Source: Burkholderia ubonensis
GTDB lineage: Bacteria; Pseudomonadota; Gammaproteobacteria; Burkholderiales; Burkholderiaceae
NCBI RefSeq assembly: GCF_001718695.1
Contig: NZ_CP013422.1
Location: 2,108,001 to 2,172,000 of the forward strand
Reading direction: 5' to 3'
DNA length: 64,000 nt
The position numbers were made by a program, and so were the translations under genes. Under the pieces are notes generated by a model. The model was not told where the DNA came from and searched no databases. It worked only from the letters and a program-made list of their open reading frames with translations. Position 1 is the first letter of the stretch, and every line of letters starts with the position of its first letter. This document shows positions 17,380 through 25,863 of this stretch, one piece after another.

Positions 17380-17823
17380 GCGTATTGCACTCCGGTTCGG
17401 TTGTTGTTGATTCCGGGAGCAAAGCGACGCGGGATAACGGCCGATCGGTGAGTACCGCGCGCTTCGTCGGACGCGTGACGGCCACACTCGCCGCCGCCGC
17501 GGGTGTGCATGACGAGCCGGCATGACCGGCCCGCAGCGTGCAACACGCGTTCATGGTAGCGGCATTCGCCCGATCGTGCGTTGAGCGTGCGACGCCGATG
17601 CGCATCGCGCTCGATGAAGATCAAAAGATCGTGCGCGGCGGCGTGGCGGAATCGCTGCTGCAGCGTCGAATTTGCGCGACGCTGCCTTCGTCGATGCGCT
17701 TTCCGCGGCACGAACGGCTCGGCGTCGCTGCGGACGCCGGGCTTGCGAAACGCCGATTCCTCGTGCGCGCTGGACGTCCTCGGGCTGCGGCAGAACTTCG
17801 CCGCGAGGTCCGATACGGACAGG
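17380..17823. other. Intergenic region, PRC-barrel / aroG
   Basis: About 440 bases in which I see no convincing gene, repeat or terminator. Several open frames cross it because the DNA is GC-rich; none has a ribosome site or recognisable protein. Confidence 0.4.
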
Positions 17824-18954
17824 TCACGCGTTGCGCGACGCGCCGCGGCGCTGCCGCACGGCTTGCGCGAGCACGTCGAGCACCGGCTCCGTCTGCGTCC
17901 AGCTCAGGCACGCATCGGTGATCGACACGCCGTACTTCAGCGGCACGCCCGGCTTCAGGTCCTGCCGCCCCGCCTCGAGATGGCTCTCGACCATCACGCC
18001 GACGATCCGGTGCTCGCCCTGCGCCAGCTGCCGTGCGAGATCCTGCGCGACGTCAATCTGCCGCTCGTGCGACTTGTTCGAATTCGCATGCGAACAATCG
18101 ACCATCACCTGCTCGCGCAACCCCGCCGCGCGCAGCACCGCGCAGCTCGCTTCGACATGCGCGGCGTCGTAATTCGGGCCGTTCTTGCCGCCGCGCAGGA
18201 TCACGTGCGCGTCGTCGTTGCCGCGCGTCTCGAAGATCGCGGCCATGCCCATTTTCGTCATCCCCATGAACGCATGGCTCGCGCGCGCGGCGACGATCGC
18301 GTCCGACGCAACCTGCACGCCGCCGTCGGTGCCGTTCTTGAACCCGATCGGGCAGCTCAGGCCCGACGCGAGCTGCCGGTGGCTCTGGCTCTCGGTCGTG
18401 CGCGCGCCGATCGCGCCCCACGCGATCAGGTCGGCGATGTACTGCGGGCTCAGCAGGTCGAGGAATTCGGTCGCGGCCGGCAGGCCAAGCGCGTTCACGT
18501 CGAGCAGCAGCTGCCGCGCGGCGCGCAGCCCTTCGTTGATGCGGAAGCTGCCGTCGAGCCGCGGATCGTTGATGTAGCCCTTCCAGCCGACCGTCGTGCG
18601 CGGCTTCTCGAAATAGACGCGCAACGTGATCAGCAGGTCGTCCTTCAGCGCGTCGGCGGCGATCTTCAGGCGGCGCGCGTAGTCGAGCGCCTGGTCGTGG
18701 TCGTGGATCGAGCACGGGCCGACGACGAGCAGCAGCCGGTCGTCGCGGCCGTGCAGGATATCGCCGATCGCCTTGCGGGTGTCCTCGACGAGCGTCTGCG
18801 TGGCGGGCGGCACTGGCAGCTCGTCCTGCAGCAGCGCCGGGGAGATCAGCGGACGGACGGCGCCGATGCGGACGTCGTCGATGCGCGTGGTGTCCTGCGT
18901 CGCGTCGGCGGTGCCTACCTCGCGATCGTGTGAAGGATTGTCGAGGTTTTTCAT
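17824..18954 (-). CDS. aroG: 3-deoxy-7-phosphoheptulonate (DAHP) synthase, class I
   Basis: A 376-residue cytosolic enzyme that condenses phosphoenolpyruvate and erythrose-4-phosphate as the first step of the shikimate pathway. Motifs of AroG/AroF/AroH-type enzymes are present: VVGPCSIHD (metal and PEP site), YFEKPRTTVGWKG, IGARTTESQSHR, GFKNGTDG, ILRGGKNGPNYD and VDCSHANSNK. Length is somewhat above E. coli AroG (350) because of an N-terminal extension of about 20 polar residues. Which aromatic amino acid gives feedback is not visible. It appears monocistronic. Confidence 0.96.
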   Translation of the reverse strand: MKNLDNPSHDREVGTADATQDTTRIDDVRIGAVRPLISPALLQDELPVPPATQTLVEDTRKAIGDILHGRDDRLLLVVGPCSIHDHDQALDYARRLKIAADALKDDLLITLRVYFEKPRTTVGWKGYINDPRLDGSFRINEGLRAARQLLLDVNALGLPAATEFLDLLSPQYIADLIAWGAIGARTTESQSHRQLASGLSCPIGFKNGTDGGVQVASDAIVAARASHAFMGMTKMGMAAIFETRGNDDAHVILRGGKNGPNYDAAHVEASCAVLRAAGLREQVMVDCSHANSNKSHERQIDVAQDLARQLAQGEHRIVGVMVESHLEAGRQDLKPGVPLKYGVSITDACLSWTQTEPVLDVLAQAVRQRRGASRNA

Positions 18955-19074
18955 GGTGATCTCCGGGGGACTTCGGGTAGAAATGGCAGGCTCGATTATC
19001 TCACCCGGCTGTCGCGGCAGCGGCCGGCGCCGGGTCGCACGCCGGCCCGATCCGGCGCGTGCCGTCCGCTTCGC

Positions 19075-19782
19075 TCAGGACGCGTCGGCCGCCCGATCGA
19101 CTTCGATCCCCAGTTCGGCGGCCATCCGCTCGACGAGCGCCTGCAGCCGTGCCACCTCATCCGCGAGACGCTTCTGCTCGGCCTTCAGCGCCTCGAACTC
19201 GGACGGCGGAACGGAATCGGCCCCGCCTGCATCCTGCGCCGCGAAGTCGCTCACGCTCACCTCGCCGCACATCAGGTGCATCCAGCGGTTCTCCCGCGCG
19301 CCGGCCGCGCGCGGCAGCTTCACGACGAGCGGCGGCTCGCGCGTCGCCAGCTCTTCCAGGAACGCCTCGACCGACGAGATGTCCGCGAAGCCGTGCAGGC
19401 GCGCGGTGTTCAGGCGCAGCTCCGCGGCGGTCTGCGGGCCGCGCAGCAGCAGGATCGTCAGCAGCGCGATCGCCTGGCTCGGGACGCCGAGCACGCGGTT
19501 CATGTTGTGCTCGAAACGCGGCACGCGGCTGCTGCTGCCCTCCATCACGATGCTCAGGTGCTTCAGCCCGTCGATCGCGGTCGTCACCTCGGCCTCGGTG
19601 ACGTTCATCACCGGCGAGCGCGCGGTCTTCTGGTTGCAGCCCGCCGTCAGCGCATTGAGCGACAGCGGGTACGTATCCGGCACCGTGTGCTGTTTCTCGA
19701 CCAGCACGCCAAGAATGCGCGCTTCGAGCTGCGTCAGTTCGCGCAGGGCGCGGGGCGTGGGCAGGTCCGGCGTGGTGTTCAT
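19075..19782 (-). CDS. YceH/DUF480 family protein
   Basis: A 235-residue protein whose core is the two winged-helix DUF480 unit: LTQLEARILGVLVEKQHTVPDTYPLSLNAL, then CNQKTARSPVMNVTE and LLLRGPQTAAELR. The C-terminal 40 residues form a short coiled coil (FEALKAEQKRLADEVARLQALV). Function is not established. Start at 19782 gives the normal family N-terminus; the frame is open far upstream only because it runs into the low-complexity repeats. Confidence 0.92.
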   Translation of the reverse strand: MNTTPDLPTPRALRELTQLEARILGVLVEKQHTVPDTYPLSLNALTAGCNQKTARSPVMNVTEAEVTTAIDGLKHLSIVMEGSSSRVPRFEHNMNRVLGVPSQAIALLTILLLRGPQTAAELRLNTARLHGFADISSVEAFLEELATREPPLVVKLPRAAGARENRWMHLMCGEVSVSDFAAQDAGGADSVPPSEFEALKAEQKRLADEVARLQALVERMAAELGIEVDRAADAS

Positions 19783-19996
19783 GATGGCGTCGCAACGTGC
19801 AGCGGGTGAAGGGAATCGGTGGCTCGCCGGTCCGGCGGCGCGGACGGGCGAGCCATATGATAGCTCGCGCGGTGACGCGCGGCGCGCGTGCGGGGCACGG
19901 CGCGCCGACTTGCCGCAGCGGGGGCGTGCGGGCGGTATGGCGGGTGGGGGATGGTGGGATGTTCGTTGCTGTGGATTCTGGCTGCGGGCGGCGCCG

Positions 19997-20330
19997 TGCC
20001 CTTGTGCCCTTGTGCCCTTGTGCCCTTGTGCCCTGGCGTCGCTGCGTCTCTGCACTCCGGCGTATTCGCCCTTGCGCCCTTGCGCCCTTGCGCCCTTGCG
20101 CCCTTGCGCCCTTGCGCCCTTGCGCCCTTGCGCCCTTGCGCCTTTGCGCCTTTGCGCCTTGCGCCTTGCGCCTTGCGCCTTGCGCCTTTGCGCGTTGGCG
20201 TTGGCGTTGGCGTTGGCGTTGGCGTCGGCGTCGGCGTCGGCGTTGGCGTTGGCGTTGGCGCATTGGCGCGTTCGTGCGTTCGTGCGTCGGTGCGTTTGCC
20301 CGTTTGCCCGTTTGCCCGTTTGCCCGTTTG
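19997..20330. repeat. Composite array of 6-, 7- and 8-bp tandem repeats
   Basis: Five adjoining tracts occupy the gap between yceH and the SDR gene. They are: about 4.5 copies of tgcccttg (19997-20034); nine perfect copies of cgcccttg (20067-20138), continuing as two cgcctttg and four cgccttg (to 20182) plus one more cgcctttg; eleven hexamers gttggc/gtcggc (20194-20259); an interrupted cgttcgtg group (about 20269-20291); and 4.6 copies of gtttgccc (20294-20330). All are pyrimidine/GT-biased on the plus strand. Because the units contain no stop in any frame, long spurious ORFs of repeating peptides cross the array on both strands. Such 8-bp tracts are prone to slippage. Confidence 0.95.
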
Positions 20331-20498
20331 CGCGACGCGGACGCCGGCGCTACGATACGCGTCACGCGTCGCGACGCTGCGCGATCCGCTCGCGCATTCG
20401 CGCCGGCGCATCGGCGCATCGCCTGCCGTGCCGCCGCGCCTCCGCTCCGCACGTTCGCGCCCCTGTTCGCTCCCTCATCCGCACACTCGCTCACCCCC

Positions 20499-21266
20499 AT
20501 GAATGCAACCGCTTGCGCACCCAGCGTGCGCGCCATCGTCACCGGCCACACGCGCGGCCTCGGCGCCGCGCTCGCCGCGCAACTGCTGGCGCGCGGCATC
20601 GCCGTGCTCGGCCTGTCGCGCAGCCGCCATCCGTCGCTCGCCGCAACAGCCAGCGATCGCCTTGTCGAGACCGAGCTCGACCTGTCCGACGCCGCGGCCG
20701 TGGCGGCCTGGCTCACCGGCGGCGCGCTGCGCAGCTTCGTCGACGGCGCATCCACCGTGCTGCTGTTCAACAACGCCGGCACCGTCGAGCCGATCGGCCC
20801 GCTCGACGCGCAGGACCCGGCGGCCATCGCGCGCGCGGTCAGCCTGAACGTCGCGACGCCGCTGATGCTGTCGGCCGCGCTCGTGCAAGCCGCAGCGGCG
20901 CCGACCGAATGCCGCGTGCTGCACGTGTCGAGCGGCGCGGCGCGCAACGCGTACGCGGGCTGGAGCATCTACTGCGCGACCAAGGCCGCGCTCGACCATC
21001 ACGCGCGCGCGGTCGCGCTGGATGCGACGCGCGGGCTGCGCATCTGCAGCGTCGCGCCGGGCGTCGTCGATACCGGCATGCAGGCGACGATCCGCGCGAC
21101 CAGCGAAGCCGATCGCTTCCCGCAGCGCGAGAAGTTCGACCAGTTGAAAGCGAGCGGCGCGCTCGCGACGCCGGACGCGGCCGCGCGGCAACTGATCGAC
21201 TACGCGCTCAGCGATGCGTTCGGCGCCGAGCCGACGGCCGACGTCCGCAACCTGCCTGCCGGCTGA
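20499..21266 (+). CDS. Short-chain dehydrogenase/reductase
   Basis: A 255-residue classical SDR with cofactor motif TGHTRGLG (residues 15-22), NNAG, and the catalytic pattern SSGAARNAYAGWSIYCATKAA containing Ser, Tyr and Lys. Closest in style to sepiapterin-reductase/YbbO-like SDRs; substrate unknown. The start at 20499 is where homology begins, but it has no Shine-Dalgarno (upstream is ctcacccccc-like), and the same frame is open back to 19797 through the repeat array. The cupin gene follows 35 bases after its stop. Confidence 0.88.
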   Translation: MNATACAPSVRAIVTGHTRGLGAALAAQLLARGIAVLGLSRSRHPSLAATASDRLVETELDLSDAAAVAAWLTGGALRSFVDGASTVLLFNNAGTVEPIGPLDAQDPAAIARAVSLNVATPLMLSAALVQAAAAPTECRVLHVSSGAARNAYAGWSIYCATKAALDHHARAVALDATRGLRICSVAPGVVDTGMQATIRATSEADRFPQREKFDQLKASGALATPDAAARQLIDYALSDAFGAEPTADVRNLPAG

Positions 21267-21301
21267 GCCGATCACCGTCACGCGCCGGTGAGCGCACGGC
21301 A

Positions 21302-21607
21302 ATGGGAGCGGCCGCCGGCCACGACGCGCATCGCCCCAAAAGCATCGCGGCCGGCGTCGCGCCGAAGAAGATGCTGCCGTTCATCGTCCGTCCGCCGCAC
21401 GATTTCGCCGCGTCGACGTTCCGCGAGCATGACGGCGAGGAATTCCTGTTCGTGCACAAGGGGCGCATCGAGATCGAGTTCCCGAACGAGACGGTGCAGC
21501 TCAAGGCGGGCGACTCGGTCTACTTCAACGCGCTGATTCCGCACCGCACGCGAAGCCTCGGCACGACGCAGGCGGAGATTCTGGTCATCGTGAGTCACGA
21601 AGACTAG
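21302..21607 (+). CDS. Stand-alone cupin-2 domain protein
   Basis: A 101-residue protein that is essentially one cupin barrel: HDGEEFLFVHKGRIEIEF (motif 1, with the HxxxxE pattern of E and later H) and DSVYFNALIPHRTRS (motif 2). The sequence is typical of the C-terminal sensor half of XRE-cupin regulators (for example the HDGEEF start), but no HTH domain precedes it in this frame. It may be a free-standing cupin or the remnant of a truncated regulator. It lies between the SDR gene and the HutC-like gene in the same direction. Confidence 0.7.
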   Translation: MGAAAGHDAHRPKSIAAGVAPKKMLPFIVRPPHDFAASTFREHDGEEFLFVHKGRIEIEFPNETVQLKAGDSVYFNALIPHRTRSLGTTQAEILVIVSHED

Positions 21608-21639
21608 AATCGTCGCTTCTCCACGCCCAAGGATTCCCG

Positions 21640-22377
21640 ATGGTCAAGAAGGCCGCCGCGCCGTTCCAGCAGATCAAGACGCTCGTGCGCCGGAACATCG
21701 AATCCGGCGACTGGCGTCCCGGGGATCGCATCCCGTCCGAGCTCGATCTCGCCGCGCAATTCGGCGTCGCGCGCATGACGGTGAACCGCGCGCTGCGCGA
21801 GCTGACCGACGAAGGCGCGCTGAAGCGCGTGGCGGGCGTCGGCACCTTCGTCGCCGAGAACAAGCCGCAATCGAACCTGCTGATGATCGCGCACATCCGC
21901 GACGAGATCCGCGCGCGCGGCCACGCATACCGCTGCCGCGTGCTCAGCCGCGCAAGCGAGCCGGCATCGTTCGACGTCGCGGCCGCGTTCGGCCTGCCGG
22001 TGAACACGCCGGTGTTTCACGTCGTCTGCGTGCACGAGGAGAACGGCCGGCCGATCCAGCTCGAGGATCGCTACGTGAATCCCGCCGCCGCGCCGGGCTT
22101 CATCGACCAGGATTTCCAGAGCGAGCCGCCGTCCGAATATCTGTACAACAACGTATCGCATCACGAACTGGAGATCGAGCACGTCGTCGATGCATCGCTG
22201 CCGACGCACGAGCAGGCGCAGCTGCTCGACATGCGCACCGGCGAGCCGTGCCTGACGCTCACGCGCCGCACGTGGACCAACGGCCTGCCCGTCACGTTCG
22301 TGCACTTCCTGCATCCGGGCAATCGCTACCGGCTCGGCTCGCGCTTCAAGCCGGGCGCCGGCCGACACCAGACCTGA
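21640..22377 (+). CDS. GntR/HutC-family transcriptional regulator
   Basis: A 245-residue repressor with an N-terminal winged helix (PFQQIKTLVRRNIESGDWRPGDRIPSE, then ARMTVNRALRELTDEG) and a C-terminal UTRA ligand-binding domain (residues about 90-235). It closely resembles HutC, the urocanate-responsive repressor of histidine utilisation, including YVNPAAAPGF and SEYLYNNV. No hut catabolic genes are in the window, so its target may be distant, or it may be a paralogue. Confidence 0.88.
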   Translation: MVKKAAAPFQQIKTLVRRNIESGDWRPGDRIPSELDLAAQFGVARMTVNRALRELTDEGALKRVAGVGTFVAENKPQSNLLMIAHIRDEIRARGHAYRCRVLSRASEPASFDVAAAFGLPVNTPVFHVVCVHEENGRPIQLEDRYVNPAAAPGFIDQDFQSEPPSEYLYNNVSHHELEIEHVVDASLPTHEQAQLLDMRTGEPCLTLTRRTWTNGLPVTFVHFLHPGNRYRLGSRFKPGAGRHQT

Positions 22378-22660
22378 AGCGGTCACCGCGCCGAGCAACT
22401 TATGCCTGGCCGCTAACGCGCGGTTTCCGGGGCGTTCAGTGTCGACCGATCCGTCGTATCCCGCTACATCGACGCACCGCGCGCTTCCGCCAGAGGCGGC
22501 CGCCGAGCGCGCCCATCCAGCGCACGCGCCAGCGCTGCGTTGAACTGCGTAATGGCGTGCAGCCTCCACATCAATCGCGGTTGCCGACACGCACCGGCCA
22601 TGTTAAAAATCGCCCACCGATAGTTGAAAATGAAATGCGGCGATCCAAACAAGTGCAGAA

Positions 22661-23524
22661 ATGAATAGACCGCTGTTCGACCTGGACCTGCTGCGCGCGC
22701 TCGTGATGGTCGCCGATTGCGGCAGCTTCACGACCGCGTCCGCGCGGCTGCATTCGACCCAGTCGACCGTCAGCCAGAAAGTGCGGCGCCTGGAGGACAT
22801 CGCCGGGCACCGGCTGCTCGATCGCGGCGCGCGCGACGTGCGCCCGACCGACGCGGGCGTGACCGTGCTCAGCTATGCGCGCCGGATGCTCGCGCTCAAC
22901 GACGAGATGCTCGAAGCGCTGTCGGGCGCGACCGTCGCGGTGACGATCCGGCTCGGCGTGCCCGACGATTTCGCGGCGGGCAGCACGACGCACGCGCTCG
23001 CGGCATTCAAGCGCCGGCATCCGCAGGTCAAGCTCGAAGTCACCTGCGGGCTGAGCCGCGACGTCAGCGCCGCATACGACCGCGGCGACCTCGATCTCGT
23101 GCTGATCAAGCAGCGGCGCGACAGCCGCGAAGCGGTCGTGCGCTGGCCGGAGAAGCTGAAGTGGATCGACAGCGCGAAGCATCCGTCGATCGATCTCGAC
23201 CCGGTGCCGATCGTCGCGTTTCCGCCGCGGGGGCTGTACCGGGACGACATGATCAAGGCGATCGAGGAGCGCGGCCGCCGCTGGCGGATCAGCTTCACGA
23301 CGTCGAGCCTGAGCGGCATCCAGGCCGCCGTCGCCGACGGGCTCGGCATCAGCGTGCTGCCCGCGCGCGCGGTCACGGCGGAGCACGTCGCGCTGAGCGC
23401 GAAGCAGGGCTTCGCGCCGATCGAGAACATGGACATCGCGATCCTGCACCGCCCCACCGCCGATCCGATGGTCAGGGAACTGACGAAAGCGCTGGCGACG
23501 ATGCTCGAGCACGAGCAGCACTAA
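22661..23524 (+). CDS. LysR-family transcriptional regulator
   Basis: A 287-residue LTTR with N-terminal winged HTH (LDLLRALVMVADCGSFTTAS, then LHSTQSTVSQKVRRLEDIAG) and a substrate-binding domain from about residue 95. It is convergent with the decayed deaminase gene. The upstream 60 bases (around 22600-22640) are AT-rich and could hold its promoter. Target unknown; nothing intact is divergent from it. Confidence 0.9.
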   Translation: MNRPLFDLDLLRALVMVADCGSFTTASARLHSTQSTVSQKVRRLEDIAGHRLLDRGARDVRPTDAGVTVLSYARRMLALNDEMLEALSGATVAVTIRLGVPDDFAAGSTTHALAAFKRRHPQVKLEVTCGLSRDVSAAYDRGDLDLVLIKQRRDSREAVVRWPEKLKWIDSAKHPSIDLDPVPIVAFPPRGLYRDDMIKAIEERGRRWRISFTTSSLSGIQAAVADGLGISVLPARAVTAEHVALSAKQGFAPIENMDIAILHRPTADPMVRELTKALATMLEHEQH

Positions 23525-23545
23525 GCGCGTGCGGCGGCATTGCGC

Positions 23546-24095
23546 TCAGAGCAGCACGCCGCCGCGCGCGACGATCTTCCCCGACGACACCACCAGCCGG
23601 CGCACGGGCCGCGCGACTACGGCTTCCGCGAACGTCGCCACATCGACGAGCACGACGTCGGCGCGCTTGCCGGCCTCCAGGCCGTAGTCGACGAAGCCGC
23701 AGCCGCGCGCGCCGCCGTCGGTCACGCAATCGAGCGCGGTCTCGAGCGCGTCGTCGCGGCGGTAATCGTTGCGCATGGCGATCAGCATCGCGCGCTCGAG
23801 CATGTCGGGCGATCCGTACGGCGACCACGTATCGCGTATCCCGTCGTTGCCGCCGACGACGGTCACGCCCGCCGCGCGGCAGGCGGCCAGCGGCGGCACC
23901 GCGACCGACGCCGGCGCGGTCGTGACCAGCGCGACGCCGAGCGCGGCCATCCGCGCGAGCAGCGCGTCGCGCGCGCGTTCATCGATCTCGCCGAGGCAGA
24001 ACCCGTGGCTGATCGTCACCTTCCCCTGCATCCCGAGCGCGGCCGTGCGCTGCAGGATCAGGTCGAGCTTCGGCTCAGCAGCCAGGCCAATGCCC
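23546..24095 (-). pseudogene. 3' half of a cytosine-deaminase-like amidohydrolase
   Basis: About 180 residues match the C-terminal half of CodA-like amidohydrolases: LILQRTAALG, KVTISHGFCLGE (metal-site histidine), VTTAPASVAVPPL, VTVVGGNDGIRDTWSPYGSPDMLERAM and the ADVVLVDV tail. Intact enzymes are about 400-430 residues; the N-terminal half with the first metal-binding HxH is absent. Upstream the reading frame runs without interruption into tyrosine-recombinase sequence (junction about 24070-24095), so the open frame 23546-24178 (GTG start) is a chimera of two broken genes. It is very unlikely to be catalytically active. Confidence 0.85.
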
Positions 24096-24490
24096 TCGAG
24101 GTATGCATGCATGTACGCTTCGAGCGTGTGATGACACGACATCGTGAGCGCCTTGCCGCGTTTTTCGTACAGATGCACCTACAGCCAGCGCTGTTGCACA
24201 TAGACGTCGTCGACCCGCATCGTGAGCGCTGCGCCGATCTGCGTGAACGAAAACACCATCAACGCGATCCGTGCGCGGTCACGCAGCCCGACCGGCATCC
24301 TCACATCGATACTGTCGAGCAGTTACTCCGCTTCAGTCGCGTCGAGCACTGGCATCTTGCCCTGCTTTGTGGTGTAGGTCGGGCCCTTCACCGGCGCGGC
24401 GGAATGTACGGTCCATCTTGGCCGGTGACGAGCCCGTCGAACATGTGACAGATCGCTGCCATGCGCTGCTTGACGGTTGCGATCGACGAT
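24070..24490 (-). pseudogene. Tyrosine recombinase (integrase) remnant
   Basis: In the minus direction, degraded recombinase sequence is readable: TVKQRMAAICHMFDGLVTGQ; then, after a frameshift near 24395-24420, GPTYTTKQGKMPVLDATEAE; a TAA at 24323-24325; LLDSID, PVGLRDRARIALMVFSFTQIGAALTMRVDDVYVQ; a TAG at 24179-24181 (probably from Trp); and HLYEKRGKALTMSCHHTLEAYMHAYLEG. This is the core-binding end and box I region of phage-type tyrosine recombinases; the box I arginine position appears as Gln (FTQIGA). The C-terminal HxR and Tyr region is missing and replaced by deaminase sequence. At least two stops and one frameshift make it inactive. Confidence 0.8.
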
Positions 24491-24833
24491 GCTTTGTGCG
24501 CGGGCGAAATCGCACGTTGAATGGCGGATGAGCGCCTCCGATGTGACAACGTCGATCAAACATTGCGTCATATACCACCATCGCCAAATATTCTCCGATC
24601 ATTTTCTGCCCGCCGATATGGATCACATCCCTTGCACGTGGCAGGTAGCCAATTATTCAAAGACAACTTATTGAGACTGCGGACATCTTTTCTGAGAGAC
24701 AACACCAGCCCATCGGCCGACGACAACAACCACCCCTCCGTACCGGCATCCGTCAAACCAACTGTACCGGTACCGTACAGAAAACTGTCGCTAGACTGCC
24801 TCCATCCCCGCCTCACCGATGGAGAGTCACGCA
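24491..24833. other. AT-rich accessory intergenic region with palindrome before lysE
   Basis: Bases 24540-24720 are much more AT-rich than the window average and hold no credible gene; they may belong to the same decayed insertion as the recombinase remnant. Near its end, ctgtac (24762-24767) and gtacag (24775-24780) flank cggtacc, giving a near-palindromic GTAC-rich operator-like site 54 bases before the lysE start. Confidence 0.5.
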
Positions 24834-25451
24834 ATGGAATTCCTCACCTTGAGCGCGCTGCCCGCCGGCATGCTGTTCGCGCTCGTCACGTCGATCACGC
24901 CCGGCCCGAACAACACGATGCTGCTCGCGTCGGGCGTCAATTTCGGCTTCCGCCGCACGATGCCGCATCTGTTCGGCATCAGTATCGGCGTCGCGATCCT
25001 GATGCTGTGCGTCGGCTTCGGTCTCGGCGAGGCGTTCAAGCGCGTCCCCGCGCTGTACACGATCCTCGAGATCGCGAGCGTCGCGTACCTGCTGTATCTC
25101 GCGTGGCGGATCGGCACGTCCGGCGAAGTCAGCGCGCACGGCGGCAAGGCGCGGCCGATGACGTTCGTCGAAGCCGCCGCGTTCCAGTGGGTCAATCCGA
25201 AGGCATGGATGATGGTGCTAACAGCCGCGACGACGGTCCGGCTGTCAGCCGACTACGGGATGAACGCCGCGTGGATGGCCGTCGTGTTCATCCTGATCGG
25301 CTTTCCGTGCATCTGCCTGTGGGCGGCGTTCGGCCAGGGCTTGCGACATTTCCTGTCGAACCCGCGCGCGCTGCGCGTCTTCAACGTCACGATGGCCGTG
25401 TTGTTGATTCTGTCCCTGTATCCGCTCGTCGCGCACCTGCTGCCGCAATAA
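24834..25451 (+). CDS. LysE/RhtB-family amino-acid exporter
   Basis: A 205-residue inner-membrane protein with six hydrophobic segments and the family motif SITPGPNNTMLLASGVNFG near the N-terminus, plus FQWVNPKAWMM in the centre. It should export an amino acid or derivative. Start at 24834 is preferred over the ATG at 24819, because the ggagag between them is a well-placed ribosome site. A GTAC-rich palindrome lies in the promoter region. Substrate not determinable. Confidence 0.88.
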   Translation: MEFLTLSALPAGMLFALVTSITPGPNNTMLLASGVNFGFRRTMPHLFGISIGVAILMLCVGFGLGEAFKRVPALYTILEIASVAYLLYLAWRIGTSGEVSAHGGKARPMTFVEAAAFQWVNPKAWMMVLTAATTVRLSADYGMNAAWMAVVFILIGFPCICLWAAFGQGLRHFLSNPRALRVFNVTMAVLLILSLYPLVAHLLPQ

Positions 25452-25559
25452 GCGGCAACGAGCGCGCTCGTTGAGATTCACGGCTCGCTGGCGTACGCTT
25501 GGATTCCGGGCGTGCAAAACCGCTGCGCCGGTAGAGCCGCTGCTGTCGGGAGACAACGG

Positions 25560-25808
25560 ATGAAACCAACGCTGAGAGCAGGCGAGCACATCGAAGGAAT
25601 GCACTGGGTCGCCGAATATCACCAGGAGACCCATCACATCCGGATTCTGCGCGAGGACATCGAGGTCGGCACGTATAGCGCGCCGCCGAGCCTGTTCGGC
25701 GAGGAGGACGACGTGGGCGCCCCCAACCTCGCCGATCATCGCAGCCGGGATGCCGCGCTGCTCGCGTATCTGCGCAACTTCGTCAAGGAACACGACGCGG
25801 AAGAATAG
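25560..25808 (+). CDS. Small acidic hypothetical protein
   Basis: An 82-residue protein without signal peptide or membrane segment. It contains a beta-rich middle (HWVAEYHQETHHIRILREDIEVGTYSAPPSLF) and an acidic helical end (AALLAYLRNFVKEHDAEE). Start at 25560 follows a gggagac ribosome site. I do not recognise the family with certainty. It is 108 bases after lysE and convergent with pcaK. Confidence 0.6.
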   Translation: MKPTLRAGEHIEGMHWVAEYHQETHHIRILREDIEVGTYSAPPSLFGEEDDVGAPNLADHRSRDAALLAYLRNFVKEHDAEE

Positions 25809-25863
25809 CGGCGCTGCCCGGCGCTACCACCGCTACCACCCGGCAGTGCCCCGGCTTCCTCGA

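Noticed and set aside
20067..20190. 8-bp repeats as CRISPR or as coding sequence
   Set aside because: Repeat units are far too short and lack spacers; predicted peptides are meaningless low-complexity strings in all frames.
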